Below, in pieces: positions 22,901 to 33,984 of a stretch of 64,000 bases of DNA (within the stretch, counting starts at the first letter, position 1; each line of letters starts with the position of its first letter). This DNA comes from Limnomonas spitsbergensis (Eukaryota > Chlorophyta > Chlorophyceae > Chlamydomonadales): contig JAYJMM010000029.1 of the NCBI GenBank assembly GCA_037349105.1, forward strand, positions 1,054,001 to 1,118,000. Reading direction: 5' to 3'. The notes below the pieces were generated by a model. It was not told the DNA's origin, did not search any database, and saw only the letters and a list, made by a program, of their open reading frames with translations. The translations under genes were made by a program, and so were the position numbers.

Positions 22901-25900
22901 ACACATCTACGTGTGGATATTCCAGCAGGACTATGCAGGGCCGACGGGTTTGCATGACAGCGTACGAGCAGACCTGCCGACTGGCTGACAAACTGCGTCT
23001 TGACTGGGCAACAGTGTGTTCTTTTCTGCGCACAAGACAACCAATGGGAGCTTGCCAGGTAGCCACCACTCCTCGCATGTGGACCCAACCTGGACCGGCC
23101 TACAGCTGGCGGCCCAATTATAAGGCACCCTGCTGCACCAAGCCCTGCCGGCCTGATGCGGGCTCTGAATTTAGCCTTGATTCACAAATCCTAAACTCTG
23201 AACAATGGTTATACCTTCAAGCAAAACTACAAAACTGCACATAACACTGTGACAAACATCAACACAAAGAAAGCCAGCTTGAAGCTCAAGTGTAGCTGAA
23301 GCACCTTCGAAATTGCTGTGGCCAATTTTAAGCCAGCCATGCCCCCTCTGGAAGATCCTTCATGACCCATGTGATCATCTGCCTGCCGCCAGAAAAGCCT
23401 GCAGACAACCAATCAAAATATGGCTGGGCGAGTACCATACCTTGAAAGCCGGCTGTGCCCACTCTGGCAAGTCCTTAATGGCACGCAGCTTCTCTCCCGT
23501 CTTGAAAGGCTTGGGCTTGAGGTGTGGGATGTGCACCACGTCATAGCCCTTGTGCGACGTCCTGCAGGAGGGCAGGGTTGAGGGTTGAGAGGTAAGGAGG
23601 GAACGTCCTGGAGGGGCTAAGGGTGTAGGTTTCAAGGGTTCGGGGTTTAGGGTGCGGGTTTAGGAGGAGACTTCATGGCGTGAAAGGTGCAGGTAATAGG
23701 GTTTAGGGAGAGGTATCATGAAAGAGACCACATGACAGGGTAAACAGCACTCGCACAGTGCAGAGAAAGGCAAACACCGCGGCTCGGAAGCAGCAACGAT
23801 AAACACATCCACTTGGATTCCAGTCTACAGTGTGAACCCCGCCTGCACCCCTAGTGGACCGTTCAACAGGCAAACAGTCAGCGATTCACAACCAGGACGA
23901 ATAAGCCAACCACCACCCCCTTGCACGCAATCCTGCACTCCTCCCCCCACATATTCCGTCCTGTACTTCAGAGCCCCTTGTCAGCCCCCCATCCCTCCTT
24001 GCTCACTTCGTTGATCCCGGCGGCAGTGCGATGCTCTTGTTGCTGCGGAAATGCGAGCCCTGGGTGAACGTCAGCGACTCAAAGTCCACCACCTGGCGCT
24101 GCGTGGTGGCTCCCGCGCCCAGGCCAACCGCCCGCTCGCCCCCGGCTGCGCCAGCGCCCCCTGCGCCCTCCTCCCCCTGCTTCAGCTTGCGCGCCTCCTC
24201 GCGGATCGTGCGCTCCATGGCGCTCTGGCGGTCGCGAGCCGACGTGCGTGTGGCCCGCAGCATCTCAAGGATCACTGAGGTCTCAGGCGTGCCCGCCATC
24301 TCAGCCTCCACGCGCTCACGCTCTGTATCGTCCTGCACGTCAGCAGCAAGAGCAAAACAGTGTTCGTGGATTGGTGTGCACCGGACCATATGTGGCAAGC
24401 CGCCCTCTGTCCAACACTGGCGGCTGATGGGGACAATGATATCCCAAGCTTTACCATCTTACGGTGACTGATGGCCCAAACAGCGGGCATGTCGATGCAC
24501 ATAGCCCTGCCAAGACACACTGACCTTGGCCACAATGCCAGGGCTTAAGCACAGAAGCCACCATGCTACCTGCTCCACAACCCTTCCCTCCCCTCCCCTT
24601 CGGCATAACCCCTCCCCCCCCTACCTGCGCCCTGCTTAGACGAGTGCACCACACCACCCGCAGCCTGTTCTTGATGAGCTCCTTGATCAACTCAAACTGT
24701 TCAAAACCCAGCGACAGCACAAGCTCGTTCTCCAAGCTACGCTGGTCCGACCCCGAGGCCAGCGCAGCCAGCACGCCTTCGGCCACCTCCTGGCTCTTGG
24801 TTGCGTCCGTGTCGGCGCCGAGTGCGCGCGCAATGCGGCGCTGAAGCCAGTAGGCGTCAATCTCCTGCACACGGAGCCCATCGTCCTGCGCCTCCTCGCC
24901 AGCCTCGACATCCATGTTGGTGCGGACCTCGCCGGTACCCCGCGCATCCTGCTTGCCTGCAGGAGGCAAGCGGGCATGTGGGGCATGAACAGCTGGGCAT
25001 ATGGGCAGAAGAAGCATGATGCATGCAATTGCAGGCAGAGAGAAAGGACATGAGGGCCTAGGGGCAATGCCCAGGCGCCAGCGATGGAGGCCTGATCGGC
25101 AGCGCTGACAGGGACAGAAAGAAGGGCCGATTAATGCCAAGTCCACACCCGACACAGGCCTCCTGCAGCAGAAGTAGGCCCGTGGCAGGCTTCACCCTAG
25201 TCCTCAACCTCGCAACCCTAAACCTCTCCGGGTCCCACCCTCATTGTCCTCTTCATCGTCGTCTGTTTCCAAGACCACATCCCCCTCGCCCTCCTCTTCC
25301 TCCTCGTCTTCGTCTTCAAACTCCACAGCCACTCCAATCTCCCTGCACGGCAAGCAGATCATTAAGGCAGGGTACAGGGTTCAGGTTAAGACAAGCAGAT
25401 CATGGAGGTAGGGTTCAGGGTTCAGGTTAAGGCAAGCAAATCATGGAGGCAGGGTTCAGGGTCAGGATGAAGGCACGCAGCAAGCATATCATGGGCAGTG
25501 GGGATGGTGTGCTCTACACTGGGGAGCCTATTACACCACCCAATGAAGGATGCACAGCATGACAGTGGAACATGTACCACCAATGGTCAGAACCATCAGG
25601 AGGGAATAGATCAATTAATAATCAGAGGTCTCAGGGGTGTGACACACAAAGGCGGCATATGTTAATCACCCCTCAGCCGATCTCCCTACAGGCCTGGCAG
25701 CGCCATCCTTCTGCCATGCAGGGTGCACATCACACACACCGGATAAGCGGGTAGCTACCCCCTCCCCCCTCCCTTGCTGTCGTGCCCAAGGACTTCCTGA
25801 TAAGGATTCAGATTGAGGAGTTGAGTATTTTGGATTTTCGAACCCCCCTGCCCTGCTCACGTGTCCATGGGGTTGTCCGCGCCGCCACCCACAGGCACCT

Positions 25901-27722
25901 CGCCCTCAGCCACCCAGTCCGTGATGAGCTTGCTGAACGCCTTGAGGCTGGCAAACTTCTCGCTGGGCAGCGGCCCCAGCAGCGACTCCACCTCAGACTG
26001 GCGCTCGGGGTCCTTGAGTCGGTCATTCTTCAGCACGGACAGCACCTCCTCCGCAGCACCTCGCAGCACGTCCTGCGGAGTGGCAAGAGAGCACCGAGGG
26101 GCTTGGGGCAAAACTCAGGGAGTCAGGGACAAGGGCACATGAGCAGGGCGCATGACGGGAGCAAGGACCCATGGGCAAGGTGCATGGGCAGGGGCAAGGG
26201 CGGGACGGGCAGGGGCAGGATGTGCAGGAAAATGGGCGAGGGCAAGGACGCATGGGCAAGGTGCATGGGCGGGGGCGGAGGCAGGTGTGGGGGCAGGGGC
26301 AGGGGCAGGGTCTTCTGGGCATAGCTGATGTACAGGCCTTAGGGGAGAGGCCTGTGGGCACGTCTTACAGGTTCGCCTGAAGGGCAGGGCGCATGGGCAA
26401 AGTGCATGGGCGCATCCATGAAGCTGCTGCACAATACACAGGGCTTTCCAATCTTGCCAACGGGCAACATTTACAGGACTCTTGCGTGTACTGCGCACAT
26501 CACAACCCACTGCTTACCAATAAGCGACAACTATTGATGTACATGAACTATACTGAACTGCTCTTGCGCGTTCCATATCCCCATCCAGAGGCCACAGTGC
26601 TCACCTGAGGCTGCTCCCCAAATTGCTCATGGATGAGCGAAAGCAGGCCCTCGTAGGCCCTTGCAGTCTCCTTTGTCTTAGGCCTGAACATAGCCCATAG
26701 CATGACATAAGATAATGCAAGTGTGTGGCAGATAAGAGCATGGAAGTGTGGATTTATTTCACACCTCCTATCGTAAGAGGCTCAGTCATGCTCCCATAAA
26801 CCATGCGGCTTCATACGATATATTATAAATGCTACCATCCACATACCCACACCTGTACACTGCAGCGCTGTCGACGTCCAGAACATTTATCCCGGATGAC
26901 TTTCTGACCTTGCTGCTGCTGGGTAAACCAAACTCGTCAGTTTCCTGGGAACAGGTGGAAAATGCCAATCAAGCCAAGAACAACTGGAAAGAAGTGCATT
27001 AACGGCAAATAGATCGATAGCTGTTTCACAGGCATATCCAACAACGCATGCCGTTGTCACACTCCACCTGCTGCTGCTGTGCCTGCCGTTTTTTCTTGGC
27101 TTGCTTTTCCAGACGTTCTTTCTCCGCTGGCGGTTTCTCCCGCAGGGCACGGTCACCCATCTTCCCCTTCATGCGCCCCCAGAGCGTTTCCGGCTCCCCA
27201 CTGGGCTCATGCTGGTCGCGAGTGCGATTCTCGCTGGTGAGCACCAGGGTGGAGTTCTGCAGCATGGGCACAGCAGTGCATATAGACCACTTACATTTGC
27301 AAAGTGCGGATAATCCAGGTCACTGATGGAATCGAGCTGGCATCATAGGCCTAGGCCATAGAATGGGGATCAGGTATTCCCAGCTTTGAAGTTAACACTG
27401 AAGATCCCCTCTCCTTGTAATTCGGCCGGAAGGCAAAATCATGTGGCTGCGCAATTCATGCGATGAATGAACCAGCAAAAGTGACGCAGATCAAAGGGGC
27501 TGACTGGAATGAAAGCTGCGGCTGCGCGAACTCGACCACCAAGTAGGAGATCTTCGTATTATAGCTGAATCTCGGCGACGACATTTGCCTAGTGCTGGTC
27601 CCCCCATCCATCTTCGACAAAATCTACAGGACAACCAATCTCACCGCAGCATAGTCATACTGCTTCGATCGAGCATGCGCTTCTGCGCCACCTCCATGCT
27701 TGTCCTTGTCCCGCCCAGACAT
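4936..27722 (-). CDS. BRR2: BRR2, U5 snRNP 200-kDa DExH helicase
   Basis: Thirty-eight exons join without a frame break into 2184 residues, close to human SNRNP200 (2136) and plant BRR2. BRR2 unwinds U4/U6 to activate the spliceosome in the nucleus. Order: an N-terminal region with KQYDYAANS; a PWI-like domain at about 265-335; a first helicase cassette with APTGAGKT (about 538), DEIH (about 651), SAT and QMMGRAGR (about 887); winged helix and Sec63 domain from about 1016; a second cassette with APTGSGKT (about 1386), DEMH (about 1493) and QMMGRASR (about 1728); and a second Sec63 domain from about 1855. The product ends a few residues after the conserved YLGCDQEYK. The start codon gives MSGRDK and matches the family N-terminus. 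In known BRR2 the first cassette is catalytic and the second regulatory; both keep Walker A here. Introns hold many tandem repeats (listed separately). Confidence 0.97.
5695..5723. repeat. Perfect 14-bp-arm palindrome with one-base centre
   Basis: CAGCAAGCAGTAAG at 5695-5708 is followed by one G and then its exact reverse complement at 5710-5723. It lies in the intron between BRR2 exons 36 and 37. It would fold as a hairpin or cruciform. It may be a remnant of a small transposon end. Confidence 0.85.
6388..6475. repeat. 24-bp minisatellite in BRR2 intron 35
   Basis: Units built on CACTGAAGTCACTGATTGAG recur about 3.5 times with minor changes. Because 24 is a multiple of three, the repeat happens to give an open frame, but it lies between two well-supported exons and is intronic. 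Confidence 0.75.
6705..7005. repeat. 34-bp minisatellite, about 8.5 copies, BRR2 intron 34
   Basis: The unit GGGATCAGGAAGGAGGTGCG plus 14 more bases repeats with near identity. The period of 34 is not a multiple of three, so successive copies read in all three frames. That explains the overlapping open frames here; none is a gene. Confidence 0.9.
7104..7205 (-). repeat. Possible dispersed short repeat, tRNA-SINE-like
   Basis: Read on the minus strand, this intronic segment has GGTGCAGCAAGG, then a spacer, then a GGTCGATTTCGGGTCC-like run resembling a degenerate B-box. Related segments lie near 23090-23190 (minus), 17105-17170, 38190-38260 and 63055-63120. Similarity is loose and judged by eye. 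Confidence 0.3.
10160..10700. repeat. Three tandem copies of a ~195-bp foldable repeat, BRR2 intron 28
   Basis: Copies start at about 10168, 10364 and 10559 with TTGCACGGCAGTTTAAC. Each contains, in order: GGCAGTT, a CCATGCCC/GGGGCGTGG hairpin, AGCTGAT pairing with ATCAGCT some 30 nt later, and a final AGTTGCC that can pair with GGCAGTT using G-U pairs on the plus strand. The same triplet occurs in intron 25. The intron is the longest in BRR2. Outside the copies, 9673-10160 and 10700-10962 show no feature. Confidence 0.85.
12455..12990. repeat. Second triplet of the ~195-bp foldable repeat, BRR2 intron 25
   Basis: Copies start at about 12465, 12656 and 12851. They share with the intron 28 triplet the GGCAGTTTAAC start, the central AGCTGAT/ATCAGCT stem and the AAGATAGTTGCCTTCAA end. 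The last copy of each triplet is followed by the same TCATGCAGTAT, which suggests the whole block was copied from one intron to the other. Confidence 0.85.
13787..14440. repeat. 51/52-bp minisatellite, about 12.5 copies, BRR2 intron 24
   Basis: Units run GGCCTCCCCCTCCAGGGCCC, then TGTTTAGATTGTGCT and a C-rich tail. Units are 51 or 52 bp depending on one C in the tail. Copies are nearly identical, with substitutions only in CATCG/CATTG and GTTCC/GCTCC. Strong homogeneity points to recent expansion. The array sits immediately upstream of exon 25 relative to transcription, between 13485 and 14452. Confidence 0.92.
17028..17185 (+). repeat. Possible dispersed short repeat with CTGCTGCTTGGGC
   Basis: The phrase CTGCTGCTTGGGCC occurs twice here (about 17029 and 17121). 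The second is followed by AGGTTTGGTCCCC, which resembles a degenerate RNA polymerase III B-box. A similar order is seen at 38190-38260 and 63055-63100. It lies in BRR2 intron 19. This could be a decayed SINE. Confidence 0.3.
19600..19870. repeat. Degenerate ~38-bp tandem repeat, BRR2 intron 15
   Basis: About six diverged units share CCCT-CTCACCAGCAT-ATGGATCT-AACCC in this order. The last unit runs into the donor side of exon 15 near 19861. Copies differ at many positions, so this array is older than the 34-bp and 52-bp arrays. Confidence 0.6.
21890..22165 (-). repeat. Partial duplications of the 5' end of BRR2 exon 11
   Basis: The first ~45 bases of exon 11 and its 3' splice site lie at 21942-21890. 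A close copy, including an acceptor-like end, occurs at about 22010-22065 in the upstream intron. A more diverged copy occurs at about 22115-22165. The copies carry substitutions. They are intronic because the exon at 21942-21789 alone keeps the BRR2 frame and family match. Confidence 0.7.
25345..25495. repeat. ~40-bp tandem repeat, three copies, BRR2 intron 5
   Basis: The unit AAGCAGATCATGGAGGTAGG, then GTTCAGGGTTCAGGTTAAGG, recurs about three times next to the 3' splice site of exon 6. It is low-complexity and intronic. Confidence 0.65.
26150..26310. repeat. G-rich degenerate repeat, BRR2 intron 4
   Basis: Irregular units of GCATGGGCAAGGTGCATGGGC and GGGGCAGG fill part of the intron between exons 4 and 5. 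Open frames across it come from composition. Confidence 0.55.
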
Positions 27723-28083
27723 ATTGCTGAGTCGTGGCAGTGGTAATAGAGCGTGTTCCTCAACTGAGATCAAATGTTGTTGTATATATGATTTAGGTAA
27801 TTAGTTCATAGGGAGAGGTTTCCATTGCGCAGGATTCCTAAGCTAGGCCACATTGCCTCATGCAGCTAGGTGAAATTTCGTGGAAGGCAGGCCTCACACC
27901 TGCACCTGGCAGGCCACTTCACACTGTCCACACCATTCATACCACGCCCGCCCCATGTCCGTCCTTTACAAATGTGAGATTCCCTCGTAACATTCATCGA
28001 AGCAAACATTGTATTATCTAAGCAACTTCAGAAGTTCCCCAACTTCGTCTTTCTGCGACTCTTGCTTTAAAGGTAACTGCAAC
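27723..28083. promoter_or_regulatory. Divergent promoter between BRR2 and the TPX2-like gene
   Basis: The two start codons point away from each other and are 361 bp apart, so both 5' UTRs and core promoters must share this interval. A TATATAT tract lies near 27783 on the BRR2 side. No other motif is clear. Joint control of a splicing helicase and a spindle factor is possible but not shown. Confidence 0.6.
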
Positions 28084-31000
28084 ATGGACACCGAGTCTCA
28101 AATGCTGATGGTGTGCCTCTCCCGAGCCCTTGGCGAGACAGATTTGGTGCAAGACATCTCAGGTCACTGCGCTCTGGCTGGAATCAGCTTCAAAAGCCTC
28201 ACCAAAGGCGCCCACACAGCCTCTGAAGTTGCGTCCAAGCTGTTCCTCACAGAGGAGGAGTCCGTCCGTCTGCTGCAAGAGTGCCTCCAACACTTTGAAG
28301 CCGGCGGGCCGCAATGCCAGGCAGGAGGTGAACACGACCAACTTTCCGATACATATCGAAATGTACCAGCATCTGCCATTTTGCAACCGCAACCAAAGAA
28401 TGTCCTGACAATCTACCACTCATCAATCAGGTCACCGATGCCCATGCAATTTACATTTCATTACTCATCATTTTTGCTCAGAAGTCGTGCTGCTGATGGA
28501 GCCCGCCGAGGAGCACACCACTGAGGATTCCTGGCCCGATGCCATTGCGCCCCCCGAGGAAGCTGGCGACACCTTCTGCACCCCGCCCGCATCACCCCGA
28601 GAGCGTGTCCGCAATATGAACGTCTACGACATCCCTGTCCTGTCCGGGGAGACGGCCGTGAAGCTGGTCATCGGCCTCGGCATGCCCGCCAAGAAGGCCG
28701 GCTTCGAGCCAGAGAAGCACCAGAGGCAGAAGCCTCAGCCTTCGACCAAGGCTATTTCTGCATCCCCCAACCAGCTGCGCACCTCCTGCCCTGCCTTCGT
28801 CCCCAAGGCCAACTGCGACGTGCCCTCTTACCTGCGCTCCACCGCCACCTTCCAAGCCAGGTCCAAGAACGCTCCTGAGCCCATCATGGTGAGTGACAGG
28901 ACTGCAGACCAAAGTGTGGTAGCAGCTCTCCCCAAAATTGAACATGAACAGCTGCATGATGTGCTCAAGGTTGAACTTTCCAGTACTGGGCATGCCGAAC
29001 TCATAAATGCTTGCAGAATGCCTCCGTGAACTCACCAGGCTGTTTCCCTTTGTGCTCACCATCCTCCTGTTTTCCTGTTCCGTTCCAGGAGGACCTGCAC
29101 AAGGAAGCCCCGAAGTCGAAGAAGAAGAACAAGAACGTGTTCGCACGCATCTTCGCCCCCACCGCCACCTTCCTGGCACGCATGGCTGGCAAGGGCCCGG
29201 CCAGTCTGAGACAGTCACAGCCCCTGGGCAAGAGCGACGTGCTGCGCCAGTCCGTCATGGACAAGATCCTGAAGAGCCCGCAGGTAAGGACTAGCTGGTG
29301 GATGCAGCATTCTACAGGCTTGATGATTCGTAATAGTCTGATCAGAACCACAGATGTGAGCTATGTCATCCCTGCTTGCCAGACTGCCGTACTTGAAATA
29401 CTCTGGATCTTTGTTTGGATGACTTTTTCTGAAATGAATGAAGCCTCTGTTAGTACAGTGCCTGAACGCTTGTGACAATTGCAGCACCTGCAATGCTGAC
29501 GTAGCTGTTGCTCCCCCGTGCCTCCACTCTCAGGGCCAGAGGATCACAGAGGCCAAGCCCTTCTCCCCGCACCTCACCTCGAGATGTGTGGAGCCCGTCA
29601 AGCCCACCTCTGAGGAGTCTGCCCTCAAGGAGGCTCAGAAGAACATGTTCAAGAGGCACGAGGTGCCCAAGCATGTTCACGAGTACCGGCCCATTGAGGG
29701 CATGCGTGTCATCTCGATCCCAAAGACCCCTGACTCCATTTTTGAGGTGAGCAGCATCGATGATCGTAACACGGCCCCACTGCCCCCCCTCCCCTTGGTT
29801 CACGTAGCCAGCCCATCAATTGTTCTGATATGGATGAAGGGCCATGTTGCTGGGTCTTCAAAACTGCTGCTTTGCCCTAAAATTTCTGCCTGCATGCACT
29901 TATGCGACCATTTTGCTGAACACCCTTCTGCCTGGAATTCCATAACACCTTTTGCTTGGACTTTCCTAACCTCTTTTGCCTGCACCTTCCCTACCCTGCA
30001 GCCCTTCAAGCTGGAGAGCCAGGTCAGGCACTCCACAGAGCTGGCTAAGCGCACGGAGGAGCTCGCTGCGGCCAAGAAGGCTGCGCTGGACATCCGCAAG
30101 TTCAAGGCCATGGAGTTTGACAAGACCATCGTGAGTACCTACCACTGTATTTTTTTCAGCATGCCTCAGCTACATCAAGGTTATGTCCCCAGCGGCCCCT
30201 CCCAAGGTGGTCTGGCGTGAACTAAAATAAATCTGCTTGCGACTCTCTTTGCCTGAGACTCAATTAAGAACCAAAGACCATATGATGTGTACCGGTATCG
30301 GCTGGCTCTCATTTAATTAACCCTTCACCATTTTTCAGAGCATGGCTGACTCCTACTTTGATGTTGCCTGCAGGTGACGAAGACCTCCTCCCCCATGAAG
30401 CCAGAGGCCAAGGCCGTGACCGTGCCCATTGCGCCTCACCTGAGGGTGGGGGACCGCAGCGCTCATTACTGCAAGGACATTGACCCGGCCAGGAAGGCCA
30501 GGATGACCCAGCTGGAGTGCCAGATGATGGTGAGAGAACAGCGGCGCTCTGAAATCTAGCAACGTCTTTTTGCTGAATGCTGCGTGCAGGAGGCATGCAA
30601 AAATCCATGTTTTTGCATGCCTCCTATATTGTTCATACACCAGGCTATCTCTTTACAGAATTTGAATGCGACCTCTGCTTGCTGCGTTTACCTCTGTAGG
30701 ACAAGCGCGAAAAGGAGGCCCAGGCCGAGGAGGATCAGCTGGCTGAGCTGCAGCGCGTGCAGCTGGAGGAGCAGAAGCGCGAAATTGCTTTTGAGAAGAT
30801 GACCGTGCAGGAGCTGCGCAGGTCAGCTCACTGGCCTTGATCTTGCTTGCTGTGAAAAAATGTTGCAATCGTATATGAGAAATGTCCTTGCCTGCTTTGC
30901 ACTGATGTGCGACCTGATGCAATCTCCAGTTGCCCTTTTCTAACTGTCATCCTCCTTCCCCTCCCACCTCTGTAGGAGCATGGTCTTCAAGGCCAGGGAC

Positions 31001-31360
31001 ATGCCCTGCTTTGACCAGCCCTTCAAGCCGGACGGCTCGAAGGCTGCCCTTGTCACGCAGTCCCTGGACTTCAAGTTCAGGACCGAGCTGCGCCTGGGTA
31101 AGGCCGCGGCTGAAAGGAACGACCTGGCTACTGCACAGGTGCAGCGCATTGGAGGCGCGGGCTACGGAGCTGACCCGTTTATGGCCAGCCTGCGCGGCTC
31201 TGCAAAGTCCCCGGGCACCAAGAACCTCCGCAGCTCCATGGCCAGCCTGCGCAGCCCTATGGCCAGCCCCCTCACCGGCCTGTCGCCCTCGCCCTCATCT
31301 CGCCTCAGGAAGGCAACTGGAGATCAGAACATCACCGCATCTTCTCGTGCATGGGCATAA
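28084..31360 (+). CDS. TPX2: TPX2-like spindle assembly protein
   Basis: Eight exons join in phase into 616 residues: 28084-28327, 28482-28888, 29089-29283, 29534-29746, 30002-30130, 30374-30529, 30700-30821, 30976-31360. The conserved pieces are in the C-terminal half: TEAKPFSPHLTS, PFKLESQVR with a following charged helix, a Lys/Glu-rich coiled coil in exon 7, and in exon 8 PCFDQPFKP then TQSLDFKFRTELR, matching the TPX2 C-terminal block (PF.P..S...T....F.T). A basic KSKKKNKN tract in exon 3 could be a nuclear signal. TPX2 proteins nucleate and bundle spindle microtubules and activate Aurora kinases; those roles are from the family. The N-terminal 250 residues are not recognised. A Ser/Pro-rich tail ends the protein. 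It shares a divergent promoter with BRR2. Confidence 0.8.
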
Positions 31361-31395
31361 GTGTGGCCACCAGGAAGGGTTGTTGAGTTTACCGC

Positions 31396-31400
31396 TGTAA
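31396..31400 (+). terminator. TGTAA poly(A) signal of the TPX2-like gene
   Basis: TGTAA lies 36 nt past the stop codon, inside CCGCTGTAAATTGC. The spacing is short but typical for green-algal transcripts. Confidence 0.6.
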
Positions 31401-32700
31401 ATTGCCTGTATGAATGTTTCGAATTGTCTTAGTAGTTGAGCCTCAATTCTCTTGAACCTCTCTTCCTCTTGAGCCTCAATTTCTACCTCAGGTCTCCTGA
31501 TATCTTTTACCTTTTTTATCTTGGCTCATGTGTGAACGCTACTCATCACATCTCAAATATGCGTATCCCCTCTTAATACGAGGCTGAAATGCTGGCATAG
31601 CCACAAACATTGGCTGCTAATATCCTTATGGTTTGAAATTCTTATTGACAGTCATTATTCGTATATGGATAAGGTTTGCATTCCCGGGCATGGCAACCAA
31701 AGGGATTTGCTAGTGCTCTTTTGAGATTTCATGATTGCTCCAATAATGTATGTTAGGCTTCGGTTGTAAAATGATTGCATGTGACATCACCCTCGGATAT
31801 CTCCCATCAATAGGGAATACTTCAGCTGGTTTCACAGACCTCTCAGGCAGTCTCAAAACAAGTGATATCAAAGACCTGGCCATCCAGAGGTCACCTACTT
31901 ACCTTATTCCATCAGTGTTTCTATAAGCTGTAGGGCTTGGCTAAGCCAGAGATTTAGGAGATATGCAAGCCCACTTCTCTCTGTACCTAGATGTGAACCA
32001 ATATCCATGCCCGCTGCTGAGCGCTGGATCATGCACATTGTTCCTCCTGCCTATCATGCAGTGGCAAGCCATGTTTCACTGTTGTTCTCCAGCAGGAGTT
32101 CCACTGCTAATGGCATGACCCAATAGGACAGACAATCGTCCCACCTGACCCTGAAATAGGTTTAAAATAGTCCCCTTCCGTTATACTTTTCATCATGGAT
32201 TCGCCTGCTGTCAATTTCGATTATGGATGTGCAGCCCGAGGGAGTGTGCTAAAACAAACTGAATGCACTCCATCATCGAAATGTGTAGAGCTTGGCATAT
32301 CTGGTCCCAAATTGTCTTGGCCCAGGGGGCTGGGAGATATGGAGGGTTAAAGTGGGGAGGGGAGGGGGTTAAAATATAGAGTTTTTTCGGAAATGTGTGT
32401 ATCTTTTTATTAAACATCAAATTGAGACGAAAGCTACACCGTTGCATTCGTACTATCATTTGCTACAGATATGCATCGTAAAACATTCCACACAGAATAC
32501 CAGACCCCTCTTGGCATGCAACTGGCATGGGGTCATGGCTCCGGAACCACATGCACCGTTGTGCGTACACTCATTATGGACTCGGTGCAGCTGCATTGGT
32601 AGTTGCTATAAATTAAGCAATGACAGCCTGCTGTGAGCATTATTTAATTGAAAGGTCTTCAAATTCACAGACAGCCCAGTGGCCCTAAGATATCACCAAC
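31401..32700. other. Intergenic spacer without recognised features
   Basis: AT-rich DNA with a short imperfect repeat of TTGAGCCTCAATT near 31437-31490. No coding pattern or structured RNA was recognised. Confidence 0.5.
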
Positions 32701-32740
32701 TGGGAAAGACTGAAAGAGTGCAAGAGAGGAGCTGAGAAGC

Positions 32741-33093
32741 TGTTTTGCATCTTGTTTTGCATCTTGTTGCGCCAATGTGGGGCAGCCTGTAGCTCGGAGC
32801 CAAGCGGTGCTGGGGCATGCGGCTTCTGTGGCATTGTGTGTGACGACAGGACATCAGGCCTGTGCACAACGGACTTGGACAAAGCCTCTACGAGCGGCAC
32901 GCTAACAGTCGAGTCCCGCTGCCCCTTGAAGTACAAGATGTCATATGCGGCTGCTGAGAGGGGTTCTGCCACCAATCCTTGCACCAACAGACCAGTGGCT
33001 TGCACCATCTGCAGGAGCATCGCAAGTACTATCCACCCTTATGTGTGGAGTTATCACTTCCTAGATCACATGGAGTCAGTTGGGGAGTCTTGA
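32741..33093 (+). pseudogene. Cys/His-rich fragment, probably from a transposon
   Basis: The plus frame reads a run of cysteine pairs (CGFCGIVC, CRSI), with PCTNRPVACTIC followed by VWSYHFLDHME. The spacing CTN-P-C-x2-C then W-x-Y-x5-H resembles zinc-finger segments in eukaryotic mobile-element proteins. No start codon or splice context fits a full gene. It lies next to a retrotransposon remnant, so it is treated as a fragment. A short host exon is less likely. Confidence 0.4.
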
Positions 33094-33161
33094 GAGAGCT
33101 GCAGATCCAGCCACTACAGCGAGACTGGTGATCCCATATCCTCCGCTTCTACAATGCAGCG

Positions 33162-33854
33162 GTGGCACCGGCAGCACAGCAATACAGCCCTCTCATGGCT
33201 CAAGCCATGGCAGCAGATATGCAGTTTGCAGTCAGCCAGGGCACTCGCGGCCGCACCTGGTGCTCTGATCTGCTGGGTGCATTAGAGGAACTGGAGCGGG
33301 GGACAGCCACCCCCACCTTGTGCGAGGCAGCAGCTGCCCTACAGCGCCTACCCGTCACAGAGGTGTTGGCACTCGTTGACGCAGCCTACGAGCAAGCACG
33401 GCTGGACGCCAGCGGCGGTGGGGACCCCAGGTACCCTACCACCGAGCACAGATCTGCGGCGACCTACCACGCCTGGTTCCAGTCCACGGCGCGTGCCGTG
33501 CTGGCGCAAGCCAAGAGCCGCACTAGCCAAAGGGAGTGTGCTTGTGTGCGCATAAATTTGCGACTGCGGCTCGGCGCGATCAGCACGGCTGATACCAGAG
33601 GACGGTGCAACGGTCAGCGCCGAGAGGCACGCTGCTGCCAGCAGTGTTGGGCACGAGGGGATAGCGAGCAGGTGGAGGATGCGCTACATGTGTGCTTCCA
33701 GTGCCCTAGTGTCAGGGAGCAGTTACGGGAGCAGGGGCGGGCAGGTCCTCCGGGCGCTGCCACTAACTTCCACCAGCTGTACCAGGCTGAGCAGGGGTGG
33801 GATGCACTTGCTTTTGTGGACTTTTCTTTTCTTAGAGGCTTTGTTGAGGGCTAG
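33162..33854 (+). pseudogene. C-terminal part of a non-LTR (LINE-like) retrotransposon protein
   Basis: The frame is open for 230 residues. Near its end it has R-x-NLRLRLG and then C-x2-C-x12-H-x4-C with VEDALH between, the zinc-knuckle signature that follows the reverse transcriptase in many LINE ORF2 proteins. The upstream half (LEELERG...QRLPVTEVLALV) has no clear match. No reverse transcriptase or endonuclease domain is found upstream in the window, so the element is 5'-truncated, as LINE copies often are. The ATG at the left end is probably internal. The copy shows no stop codon in this stretch, so the insertion may be fairly young. Confidence 0.6.
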
Positions 33855-33919
33855 TCTCTGGTGGAACTCAGGTGTCATACTTGGTCTTCTCTGCCTTCCC
33901 GGCCTCCCCTTATGTTCCT

Positions 33920-33984
33920 GTCCCCCCTCTTCCTTTAAGTGTCTTCTTTTTTCTCCCTTCTGAACAGTTGGGCGCCCACGCGGC
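33920..33984. repeat. Left arm of an inverted repeat at the LINE-like 3' end
   Basis: CAGTTGGGCGCCCACGCG at about 33967-33984 has an exact inverted copy at about 34319-34336. Weaker similarity continues outward into the pyrimidine-rich run on the left. The core itself contains the palindrome GGGCGCCC. Confidence 0.7.

Larger units (their letters stand above)
4936..27722 (-). other. Exon map of BRR2
   Basis: Exons in transcript order (high to low): 27722-27645, 27256-27068, 26944-26853, 26683-26605, 26072-25861, 25342-25239, 24956-24625, 24332-24007, 23561-23441, 22755-22624, 21942-21789, 21529-21244, 20844-20682, 20366-20238, 19933-19861, 19316-19183, 18772-18536, 18041-17835, 17497-17349, 16824-16722, 16204-15985, 15571-15436, 15178-14996, 14541-14452, 13485-13342, 12310-12143, 11893-11705, 11275-10963, 9672-9505, 9247-9107, 8734-8563, 8265-8117, 7701-7627, 7501-7295, 6682-6493, 6100-5913, 5616-5242, 5082-4936. 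Lengths sum to 6555 nt. Every donor is GT and every acceptor AG. The longest intron is 10962-9673. Introns longer than 300 nt contain no recognised gene, only the repeats listed below or plain sequence. Confidence 0.88.

Noticed and set aside
25782..26380. Plus-strand Gly/Arg-rich frames opposite BRR2 exon 5
   Set aside because: They cross a BRR2 exon in antisense and a G-rich intronic repeat, with no independent support.
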